A stretch of 64,000 nt of DNA from an uncultured Opitutales bacterium (GTDB lineage Bacteria > Verrucomicrobiota > Verrucomicrobiia > Opitutales > Intestinicryptomonadaceae). The stretch lies in NCBI GenBank assembly GCA_944389885.1, contig CALXNZ010000004.1, forward strand, positions 93,427 to 157,426. The letters are read 5' to 3'. The notes under the pieces were generated by a model. The model was given only the letters and a program-made list of their open reading frames with translations. It ran no database searches and was not told where the DNA came from. The position numbers were made by a program, and so were the translations under genes. Below, one piece after another: positions 17,613-25,411 of the stretch (its first letter is position 1; each line of letters starts with the position of its first letter).

Positions 17613-19022
17613 ATGAAATTGCATTATTTCAGACCCAAGAAACAAAAAAAGGGCTTGCTATACCAGGTCTTTATAATCGTGGCGATTATACAAATCGCGC
17701 TCCTTATAGGACTTAGCGGCATGGTTATAACGCAGTCTCTAATAAAGGAAGAAACTGTTATGCAAGCTCCGCCCACTCAGGAGCAGGTAAAGCCTGCGGA
17801 GCAGGAGTATCGCGTTAAGGTTGAGAGGGCCCAAAAAAACACGAAAAAACTCAATAAGCGTATAAGCATAGTAAACCCGCAAAATGTGAATGCGCCTGAA
17901 GTCAATATCACTCTGCCGGCCACCATGAATATAGGCGGTGGTATAAATACCGTATCTTCTTTGGACATGAAAGGCACCTTGAATATAGGCGCTACCACGG
18001 TCGAAATATTCAATATAAAGAGCAAAACTGAAAAAGTCCTAATCTGCATAGACGCAAGTCCTTATCTCATGACTGAGGAAAGGGGCGGTCTTGACACTTA
18101 TAAGGTGATTCGCGAAGATATTAAAAAACTTATAAACGCCTTGCCCCCCACAACGCTCTTTAACCTTATGGCCTTCGATACAACCGACGGCATCAGGATA
18201 GATTTCTTCCAGTCGACGCTTGTCGCCGCAACTCCTTTTAATAAGCGCATGGCCGCTGACTGGATAAATCCGATAAATGCCAGCCTTACCCAAATAGGGC
18301 CGAGACGCAATAACTATAAGCTGAAGTATCCATTCTTGCCGCAGCCTCCGGCTTCTGAATTCTATAATCCGTATAGGACGAATATTTATCGCGTATTTCA
18401 AGCTGCATTGGAGCAGGGCGCTGATACGATATATATGTTGACGACGGATTGGCTCGACCCCGATTATATAAAAATGCCGTGGACGGACGCCCAAACCCAG
18501 AAGTTCCAGCGCGATATGGAGCGTTATAACAAGGAGGTTGAGCGCCAGCGCAAAGCCCAGGGTTGGACCGAGGACGACCAACTTGAGTACGAGAGAGCCC
18601 ATGCCACCGCAATGGCCGCGGCAACTGCAAAAGCCAGAGAATGGATAAAAAAGGAGAATGCCTCCCGAAAAGAAAAGGGATTGTCGCTCTACGCGGGTAC
18701 GACCTCCGATGCCGTGCGCGAAAATAAGTTTTATGAAGCTCCCGCAAAGCGTCCGCCTGCGGTAAAGGCTGTTCGCCCAGAACCCAAGTTTAAGTCTTAC
18801 GGAAGGAACGGTATATTCAAGTTCTACGAGCAACTCTTTAAGGAAGTTTACTTCAGCAAGAATATGAAAGCTCCCACCGTAAATATGATTGTGTTCCGCG
18901 GTAAAAACGAGGAATGGACGCCCGCCCAAAACAAGGTTGTCGTGCGTTTTGCAAACTCTAATAACGGCGGAAGAAGCCGTGTATTGAGAGGGTTAAAGCC
19001 GGTTTCGGAAACGGGGAACTAA
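17613..19022 (+). CDS. single-pass membrane protein with vWA-like domain
   Basis: A 469-aa protein. Basic N-terminus, one membrane helix (residues 15-40), then a Pro/Gln-rich linker and a periplasmic part, the layout of TonB/TolA-type proteins. Residues 140-280 resemble a von Willebrand A fold: KVLICIDASPY (D147, S149), then NLMAFDT, then TIYMLTTDW. The third position of the MIDAS motif DxSxS is Tyr151, so metal binding may be weak or lost. Residues about 290-355 form a long charged coiled-coil insertion (RQRKAQ, EYERAHATAMAAATAKAREW). It ends the TPR operon and is followed by a strong terminator. Role unknown. Confidence 0.75.
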   Translation: MKLHYFRPKKQKKGLLYQVFIIVAIIQIALLIGLSGMVITQSLIKEETVMQAPPTQEQVKPAEQEYRVKVERAQKNTKKLNKRISIVNPQNVNAPEVNITLPATMNIGGGINTVSSLDMKGTLNIGATTVEIFNIKSKTEKVLICIDASPYLMTEERGGLDTYKVIREDIKKLINALPPTTLFNLMAFDTTDGIRIDFFQSTLVAATPFNKRMAADWINPINASLTQIGPRRNNYKLKYPFLPQPPASEFYNPYRTNIYRVFQAALEQGADTIYMLTTDWLDPDYIKMPWTDAQTQKFQRDMERYNKEVERQRKAQGWTEDDQLEYERAHATAMAAATAKAREWIKKENASRKEKGLSLYAGTTSDAVRENKFYEAPAKRPPAVKAVRPEPKFKSYGRNGIFKFYEQLFKEVYFSKNMKAPTVNMIVFRGKNEEWTPAQNKVVVRFANSNNGGRSRVLRGLKPVSETGN

Positions 19023-19040
19023 GCTCTTCTAATATAAATG

Positions 19041-19079
19041 AAAAGCGGGCTCAGAACTTTGTCTGCGCCCGCTTTTTTT
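19041..19079 (+). terminator. terminator of the TPR-vWA operon
   Basis: Stem AAAGCGGGC (19042-19050) / GCCCGCTTT (19067-19075), with an inner CAGA/TCTG pairing, followed by a run of seven T. It lies 20 nt after the stop of the vWA-like gene. The next 220 nt hold nothing I can recognise. Confidence 0.88.
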
Positions 19080-19303
19080 ATTATTCATTCAATCACAAAT
19101 ACCATCTTATTCATTCTGCGCCTTATAAATTGAAATTTACCGCGTTTGCATTTTCATTCTAAAAGAAGTGTTTCTACTCGCAATTACAGTGTATGAAAAT
19201 ACTCAACCTAAACTCCGTTTAATTTTTCAAGTTTTAGGCCAAAATAAAATTTCAACATAGTAAATATTTGGTATAACTTGCAGGCGCCGCAGAGTCAAAG
19301 AAG

Positions 19304-20974
19304 TCACAAAGAATTTATCTGGTTTTCGACAGAGCGCATGTTTGATTCGAGGGTGGAATTTTTAGACGGCTTCAAAACCGAACGCGATATCGCCATAGTC
19401 TGTTTCGCCTCATCTTTCTTTTCGGCTGCTATTAGAGAATTTAGAATGGGAATTGTAATGCCGCTAAAAGCCATTGCGCCGTCGCTTTTGAACATAGAAA
19501 TTAAACGCTTATATGAGGAATAGAATTTTTCGGTTTCACCTCGGGCTATTTCACCCTCGAGAGAACTGCGGGCAAATTCCATTGCGATATCGGGGCGCGA
19601 ACCCTTTGTCTTTATAATGATAGACGACGATAGCTTCTCGGATTCCGATTCTTCTCCGGCTGCGTCGAGGCGCTTTATCAAGGCCCGCCTGAATATTATG
19701 TCAGTGTCCGGATACCTCGAAAAACTTCGCATTGCGGCAATGTATGCTTCGCGTATCTTGGTTTCGACAGCGTTTGATTTTTCCAGGGCTTCTATTAGCA
19801 GGTTCCAAGTTTCGACATTGCGGGAATCTTGACTGTTTGCCATATTACATGCGGCGATACATTTTTCATATTCGCCGTCGGAAAAGAATTCTTTGGCAAA
19901 CATTGTAAAAATTTCGTTGGCTTGATATTTCTTGCCGCCTCTAAAGCGTTCGCTCATGGATTTAAGGGAATGGTCGCTTGCCAGATACCATGTTTGAGGG
20001 TCTATTGTCCGCCCCGTGACGAATCGCGAGCTCTCGTAACGGCCAACGTTAAAATTCCATTTGCCGTTGCGCTCCATATAGGCCACCCAGGCGTGGAATC
20101 CGTCGGCGCCGGCTCCCGACAATATGAAAGCGGGAACTCCGCGGGCTTTTGCGACTTCGCAAGTGTAGTAGGATTGATCCGTGCATATTCCGCCTTTTTC
20201 TTTTATCGTTTTCAAAGAGTAGTCGGAGTATTCCCAAGTGTATGCGTTGCGCGACAATCTGGGGGAGTCGTACTTAATGGATTGATACAACTTGGATATG
20301 TTGGATATATTTACTTGTATTGAAGATTGAACCCATTCTTTGTCTTCGTCGCTCGAAATGGAGCTGACCAAAAATTTCAACTCTTCGGCGGAAAGTTTTT
20401 CCGGCTGCATCAAGAGGCGTCCGCGCTCACGCATGGAAATCCAGTAGTTGAAAGACTTTACAGGATCCGGAAGGGCGCGGGGCAATACGGTCGTCGAAAC
20501 TTGGCTGTGCGGCCAAGACTCGGGCGGTTGGGTGTCGAATACCACTGATATGGCAATCGCCAGACTTTTGAAAGCCTTGAACTTTTCCGGGGAATTTTCC
20601 CAAAGCGCTCCAAGAATTCCGAGTACGTTAGCTATCTCGTCCTTATCGCTCAATATATCAAGGAATTCCCGCCTGAAATCGGAATCAGACAACATGTACG
20701 ACTTTAAAGCGTTTGGAAGCTTTGAGCCGGAAGCGGATATAATGCTTAGTATTTTGGATACGCGCAAATTTTCGGCGGCCTCTAAAAAGTCGTTTTTTGC
20801 ATAAGCTGTGAGGGCGGTTTTTTTGAATTCGTCGGCTTTTTCTTTTAAATCCGTTTGCCCGGCTATAAACTTTGAAGCGCTTTCATCCGTAAACAAGGGC
20901 TTGGCCTGTTGCCCCGAAGCCAAGAGGGTAAAAGCAAACGCTATGGCAAATGTCGTAGTCTTGATCAGGTTCAT
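19304..20974 (-). CDS. exported transglutaminase-like protein with altered triad
   Basis: A 556-aa protein with a signal peptide (MNLIKTTTFAIAFAFTLLAS). Residues about 240-330 have the transglutaminase-like (papain-fold) core: GGICTDQS with Cys264, GFHAWV with His294, then GKWNFNVGRYE, where the usual Asp of the triad is replaced by Asn309 as far as I can align it. The N-terminal third is helical with a Pro-rich border, and residues about 340-556 look like TPR-type helices. Family members are proteases, cross-linkers or amidases; here the cleaved bond is unknown and activity may be changed. The gene lies 12 nt after the phosphosugar mutase gene on the same strand, so it may be the last gene of that run. 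Confidence 0.8.
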   Translation of the reverse strand: MNLIKTTTFAIAFAFTLLASGQQAKPLFTDESASKFIAGQTDLKEKADEFKKTALTAYAKNDFLEAAENLRVSKILSIISASGSKLPNALKSYMLSDSDFRREFLDILSDKDEIANVLGILGALWENSPEKFKAFKSLAIAISVVFDTQPPESWPHSQVSTTVLPRALPDPVKSFNYWISMRERGRLLMQPEKLSAEELKFLVSSISSDEDKEWVQSSIQVNISNISKLYQSIKYDSPRLSRNAYTWEYSDYSLKTIKEKGGICTDQSYYTCEVAKARGVPAFILSGAGADGFHAWVAYMERNGKWNFNVGRYESSRFVTGRTIDPQTWYLASDHSLKSMSERFRGGKKYQANEIFTMFAKEFFSDGEYEKCIAACNMANSQDSRNVETWNLLIEALEKSNAVETKIREAYIAAMRSFSRYPDTDIIFRRALIKRLDAAGEESESEKLSSSIIIKTKGSRPDIAMEFARSSLEGEIARGETEKFYSSYKRLISMFKSDGAMAFSGITIPILNSLIAAEKKDEAKQTMAISRSVLKPSKNSTLESNMRSVENQINSL

Positions 20975-20986
20975 TGTAAAATTTTC

Positions 20987-22939
20987 CTAAGAGCAGGATA
21001 ATTCGTCGAATTTCTTCTCCAAGTCGGCGAGCATGGATTCAAGCTTTTTGGGAGCGGATACTTTTGCGGCCTCCAACGCGGATTGATTGGGCGCATCTTC
21101 CCTCGCGAAGGCGTAGAATTTTATTTTTGGCTCCGTGCCGCTGGCCCTTATTGCAAAGCTGTATCCGTTTTCAAGCGTATAGAAGAAGAACTTTTCTTTG
21201 GGCACTATGCAGGCGTCGGCGTCTTGGATTTTATCTTTGGCGAAATTTATAGCCGAAGACACTTTTATGCCGTCCACGGTTTCCAACGGGCTTTTATCGA
21301 GGATTGACAAAAATTTCTGTATGGCGGCGGCTCCTTGGGCTCCCTCCCTATATATGCTTTTCAGAGTCTCGTAGTGGTAGCCGCATTTCATGTATATCTC
21401 GTCGAGAAAACGCGTAGCAGTTTTATTTTGCGACTTTAGCCAGGCGAGCATTTCTGCGAACATGGCAACTGCGGCGTTCGCGTCCTTGTCTCGAACGGAG
21501 TCTGTGCCGAGATAGCCGTAGCTTTCCTCCCCTCCGAAAATGAAGAATGTGCTGTGTGTCTCAAGCAGAGCCGCGCGCTCCCTATATGGAAGAAAGTCGC
21601 AATCCTTGCCAACGGCTTTGGCTAATATGCGTTCGTAGCGTTCGAGCCTGCCGCCTATCCATTTGAATCCGGTAAGTGTGTTTATGCACTTAATCCCGTG
21701 CGAATGCGCAATTCTGTCCTGGAGGGGCGTGGTGACAAAAGTCTTTATTATGGCGCAATTTTCCGGCTTTGTGATGAGCCCGAATTTCTTCATCTGGGTT
21801 GCCCGATATTCGACGAGGAGGGATCCTATCATATTGCCGGTTAGTAGAACCAAGTTTCCGGAATCGTCGCGCACCGCGACTCCCATTCTATCGGAGTCAG
21901 GATCCGTGGCCACGAGACAATCTGCGCCGGATTCTTCGGCTTTATGCAAGGCCATTGCCAGAGTTTCAGCGTATTCGGGGTTGGGCTGTTTAACTGTGGG
22001 GAAGCGCGGATCCATTTGCATCTGGGCTTCCACTAAAATCGGATCAAGCCCGAAGTGGCGCATCACGCGCGGACACATTACAGCCCCAGTTCCGTGCACC
22101 GCCGTATATACTATTTTTGGCTTGTATGCGGACATTACGCCTTTGTCTATAACGTTGTCCTCTATGGATTTCACATAGGCTTCTTCGTCTTCGGGCGATA
22201 CGATTTTTACCCCATTTAAGTCGGCGTCGAGGAAATCGGATATGGCGTCCCATTTTACTTTGGAGACTTCTTCCACGATTGCTTCGGCGTGGGGATTTAT
22301 AGCTTGGGCTCCGTCTTTGAAATATACTTTATAGCCGTTGTCGTGCGAGGGGTTGTGGCTGGCCGTTATCACTATGCCGGCCGTGGCCCGCAAGTGCCGA
22401 ACCGTAAAGGATAATTGCGGAGTGGATCTGGCTCCGTCGAAAATGTAAACTTCCCCTCCCATTTTATTCCAAACGCCGGCGGCAATCTCGCAGAAATGCT
22501 TTGAAAAATGCCTTACGTCATAGGCTATTACAAGGCGGGGAGTGCCGTAGGCATTTTCGTCTGAATATTTTTTGCAATAATTAAAAAGTCCTAAGGTCGC
22601 GCGTATGACATTGAAATCGTTCATATAACTCGCGCCCACAGCGGCGTGTTCGGGGGTGCCGTACTCCGACTCCTTTCCGAGTTCGGAAGCTGCCGGTATT
22701 TTCCCTATGGTCCTGCTCCTCATGCCGCCTGTCCCGAAGGCGATGAATCTAAAGAATCTGTCGTTTAGCTCTTCGTAATTGTTTTCAAGAAATAGTTCCA
22801 AAAGCGAATTTATAGCCCATTCGGGCAGGAACCCGGCATTTATCCAAGTTTCAATATTTTTAACGCTGTCGGGAAGCAGTTTTTTTTGGGCTTCGGCCTC
22901 CGACAGAAGTTTTTTTAGAGTTTCAAGTTTCGTGCTCAT
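20987..22939 (-). CDS. phosphoglucomutase/phosphomannomutase family enzyme
   Basis: A 650-aa alpha-D-phosphohexomutase. All four active-site elements are present: TASHNPSHDNG with phospho-Ser194, the metal loop DPDSDRMG, the sugar loop GGEESYGYLG, and the phosphate loop RASGTEPKIKFY near the C-terminus. FGTGGMR at 68-74 is the family N-terminal motif. It interconverts hexose 1- and 6-phosphates and so links glycolysis to glycan precursors. The length fits the longer PgcA/PGM2-like branch. The start at 22939 (MSTKLETL) is chosen because 17 upstream residues have no family match. A terminator lies between it and glyA. Confidence 0.93.
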   Translation of the reverse strand: MSTKLETLKKLLSEAEAQKKLLPDSVKNIETWINAGFLPEWAINSLLELFLENNYEELNDRFFRFIAFGTGGMRSRTIGKIPAASELGKESEYGTPEHAAVGASYMNDFNVIRATLGLFNYCKKYSDENAYGTPRLVIAYDVRHFSKHFCEIAAGVWNKMGGEVYIFDGARSTPQLSFTVRHLRATAGIVITASHNPSHDNGYKVYFKDGAQAINPHAEAIVEEVSKVKWDAISDFLDADLNGVKIVSPEDEEAYVKSIEDNVIDKGVMSAYKPKIVYTAVHGTGAVMCPRVMRHFGLDPILVEAQMQMDPRFPTVKQPNPEYAETLAMALHKAEESGADCLVATDPDSDRMGVAVRDDSGNLVLLTGNMIGSLLVEYRATQMKKFGLITKPENCAIIKTFVTTPLQDRIAHSHGIKCINTLTGFKWIGGRLERYERILAKAVGKDCDFLPYRERAALLETHSTFFIFGGEESYGYLGTDSVRDKDANAAVAMFAEMLAWLKSQNKTATRFLDEIYMKCGYHYETLKSIYREGAQGAAAIQKFLSILDKSPLETVDGIKVSSAINFAKDKIQDADACIVPKEKFFFYTLENGYSFAIRASGTEPKIKFYAFAREDAPNQSALEAAKVSAPKKLESMLADLEKKFDELSCS

Positions 22940-22953
22940 GATATGTACCGTAT

Positions 22954-22999
22954 AAAAAAAGGGGAAGGAATAGCGGCATATGCAAGCCAATCCTTCCCC
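22954..22999 (-). terminator. terminator downstream of glyA
   Basis: Stem GGGGAAGGA (22961-22969) / TCCTTCCCC (22991-22999). On the minus strand it is followed by seven T (22960-22954), just after the glyA stop. On the plus strand TCTCTTTTTT follows. It separates the phosphatase-rpiB-glyA group from the phosphosugar mutase gene, whose start lies 15 nt beyond. Confidence 0.8.
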
Positions 23000-23021
23000 T
23001 CTCTTTTTTAATTTTATGCGT

Positions 23022-24281
23022 TTAATAGGGGAGGGGGAATCTGCGGCAGAGATCTTCGGCTATTGATTTTGCCTTGGCAATCTCGGCGTCGTCGTTCGGA
23101 TTGGCGAGCACTATGGAAATAGCTTCGCCTATCTTGCGCATTTCGTCTTCACCCATTCCGCGGCTCGTCACAGCGGGAGTCCCAAGCCTTATGCCGCTGG
23201 CTTTAAATGGCGAACGCGTCTCGCCGGGAACTGTATTTTTATTTGTTGTGATGTTGGCCTTATCGAGGGCGGTTTGCGCGTCCTTGCCGGTGAGCTCCGG
23301 GTGGCTCTTGCGCAGATCTATGAGAATCAGGTGATTGTCAGTGCCTCCGGAAACAAGGCCGAATCCATTGTCTATAAGGGATTTCGCCAGAGCCGCAGAG
23401 TTCTTTACGATTTGGCGTTGGTAGTCCTTAAAGGAATCCTTTAGAGCCTCTCCGAAGCATACGGCTTTCGCCGCGATTACATGCATTAAAGGCCCTCCTT
23501 GAGTTCCGGGGAATATAGCAGAGTCTATAGCCTTTGCGTACTGTTCTTTGCACATTATCATTCCGCCGCGCGGACCGCGCAAAGTCTTGTGGGTTGTCGT
23601 CGTGACAAAGTCGCAGAAAGGCACAGGAGACGGGTGGCAACCCGCAGCCACAAGACCTGCTATGTGCGCGATATCGGCCAACATTAACGCGCCGCAAGCC
23701 TTGGCTATATTGCTCATTTTTTCAAAGTCTATTATGCGCGGATAGGCCGACGCCCCAACCGTAATCAGGGCAGGTTTTTCCCTCATGGCTATTTCTTCAA
23801 ATTTGTCGTAGTCTATATAGCCCGTGTTTTCGTCCACTCCGTAGTTTACGACATTATAGAGCATTCCCGATATGTTTTTGGGGTGTCCGTGTGATAGATG
23901 CCCGCCGTGCTCAAGCGACATCGTAAGAATCTTGTCGCCGGGTTTAAGCATCGCCAAATATACTGCGACATTTGCCTGTGTTCCGGAATGAGGCTGAACA
24001 TTTGCGTGCTCGGCGCCGAAGAGTTGTTTTGCCCTGTCTATTGCGAGCTGTTCCACGACATCTACGAATTCGCAGCCGCCGTAATACCTTTTTTGCGGAT
24101 ACCCTTCGGCGTATTTGTTGGTCAAAGTAGAACCCATAGCCTCCATGACCGCCGGAATTACGAAATTTTCCGAGGCTATCAATTCCAAATGCGTTTGTTG
24201 ACGCTTGGTTTCCGATTGAATTGCGTCGAAAACCGCGCTGTCAGTTTCTTTTAAGGTACTTTTGTGTATGGGATTGTTCAT
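23022..24281 (-). CDS. glyA: serine hydroxymethyltransferase
   Basis: A 419-aa PLP enzyme of normal length that converts serine and tetrahydrofolate to glycine and methylene-tetrahydrofolate. The PLP Lys is K232 in [13 protein letters not shown], preceded by DIAHIAGL; the N-terminal LIASENF and YAEGYP motifs are intact. It is cytoplasmic. It follows rpiB by 54 nt on the same strand. The order phosphatase, rpiB, glyA is also that of the ywlE-ywlF-(ywlG)-glyA region of Bacillus subtilis, so the neighbourhood is ancient. Confidence 0.97.
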   Translation of the reverse strand: MNNPIHKSTLKETDSAVFDAIQSETKRQQTHLELIASENFVIPAVMEAMGSTLTNKYAEGYPQKRYYGGCEFVDVVEQLAIDRAKQLFGAEHANVQPHSGTQANVAVYLAMLKPGDKILTMSLEHGGHLSHGHPKNISGMLYNVVNYGVDENTGYIDYDKFEEIAMREKPALITVGASAYPRIIDFEKMSNIAKACGALMLADIAHIAGLVAAGCHPSPVPFCDFVTTTTHKTLRGPRGGMIMCKEQYAKAIDSAIFPGTQGGPLMHVIAAKAVCFGEALKDSFKDYQRQIVKNSAALAKSLIDNGFGLVSGGTDNHLILIDLRKSHPELTGKDAQTALDKANITTNKNTVPGETRSPFKASGIRLGTPAVTSRGMGEDEMRKIGEAISIVLANPNDDAEIAKAKSIAEDLCRRFPLPY

Positions 24282-24335
24282 ATAAATCTGTTCTATCTAT
24301 ATTGAATTGTGCCAGGCTTCGGGCAACCATATTTT

Positions 24336-24782
24336 TTAGCAATTTTCAAATTCGGAAAATTTAAGTATGCGGCGCTCGTGCCTGCCGCCCTCAAAATCAG
24401 TTTCGGCGAATATTTTGACAAAGTTTAGGGCGTCGTTCAAACTGGTATTCTTCTGCCCCAGGCATATGACATTTGCGTTGTTGTGAAGTCGGCTGAATTT
24501 TGCGGCGTCGGCATTTAAGACAAGCGCGGCTCTTATGCCTTTTATTTTGTTTGCGGCTATACTCATTCCTATGCCGGTTGTGCAGACGAGTATTCCAAAC
24601 TCCGATTCTCCACTATTTATGGAATCGCAAACCGCTTTTGCATAATCGGGATAATCTACGGAATCGGTGGAAAAGGTCCCCTTATCGAAAACTTCAAATC
24701 CTTCAGACTTAAGGCTTTCTGATATTGCGTTCTTGAGGAAAAATCCGCCGTGGTCGGCCCCTATGCTTACTTTGTTTTTCAT
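24336..24782 (-). CDS. rpiB: ribose 5-phosphate isomerase B
   Basis: A 148-aa RpiB/LacAB-family isomerase. It interconverts ribose 5-phosphate and ribulose 5-phosphate. GADHGG near the start (Asp10, His11) and VCTTGIGMSIAANK with the catalytic Cys67 are intact, followed by HNNANVICLG. The start at 24782 (MKNKVSIG) puts the family's first strand at the N-terminus and leaves 4 nt after the upstream phosphatase gene, so the two are coupled. Confidence 0.95.
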   Translation of the reverse strand: MKNKVSIGADHGGFFLKNAISESLKSEGFEVFDKGTFSTDSVDYPDYAKAVCDSINSGESEFGILVCTTGIGMSIAANKIKGIRAALVLNADAAKFSRLHNNANVICLGQKNTSLNDALNFVKIFAETDFEGGRHERRILKFSEFENC

Positions 24783-24786
24783 AATC

Positions 24787-25287
24787 TTACTTGTTGGATT
24801 CGTTTGCCATTTCACTCTCAAGATATTTTAATATGTAAGGAATGCATGCGGCAATCTCGTCGCGAACTTCTTCATATTCTTGATAATCCCCGCCAAAGGG
24901 ATCGGGTATATCCGTATCTTGGGCGTTCGGGTTTAGCTGTTTTAATGTCATTGCCCGATTGGGAACATCGTCGCCGAAACGCGATTTTACCGAGAACAAA
25001 TGGCTCTCTTCCATGCACAGAAGCAGAAAGCATTCCTTTAACATGGCCGCGGTTATTTGGCGCGATTTATGGTCGACTATGTCTATCCCGACTTTTTTCA
25101 GGGCGTCTATGGAATTTCCGCTTGCCGGCATTCCGTCCAAAGTTGAAGTTCCGGCGGAGCATATTTCTAATGACTTTAACGGACTTTCTGCCGGAAGCGC
25201 CTTTATTGCGTGTTTAAGCATAGCTTCTCCTATGGGAGAACGGCATATATTACCCGTACATAGAAATATTACTTTATTCTTTTTCAT
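24787..25287 (-). CDS. low-molecular-weight protein phosphatase
   Basis: A 166-aa LMW phosphatase. The P-loop is CTGNICRS at residues 10-17 (nucleophile Cys10, Arg16) and the acid is Asp129 in IPDPFGG. The residue after GN is Ile, as in tyrosine phosphatases, not Thr as in the arginine phosphatase YwlE, so tyrosine or related specificity is more likely, though not certain. Cytoplasmic. It leads a minus-strand run with rpiB and glyA. Confidence 0.92.
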   Translation of the reverse strand: MKKNKVIFLCTGNICRSPIGEAMLKHAIKALPAESPLKSLEICSAGTSTLDGMPASGNSIDALKKVGIDIVDHKSRQITAAMLKECFLLLCMEESHLFSVKSRFGDDVPNRAMTLKQLNPNAQDTDIPDPFGGDYQEYEEVRDEIAACIPYILKYLESEMANESNK

Positions 25288-25411
25288 TTTTTGGACGCGA
25301 CAGGCTCACTTTACATTGTCGTAAAATTTCCGCCAGCTAAAAATTTCCCGAATTTTGATCGAGAGTTTATACTTGATTTCCGCGCAAAAAATGGACAAAC
25401 TCAGCTTATCT

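Noticed and set aside
18039..18929. Long 296-codon open frame antisense to the vWA-like gene
   Set aside because: It is a shadow of a well-supported gene with signal, membrane and domain features; the antisense product has no recognisable features.
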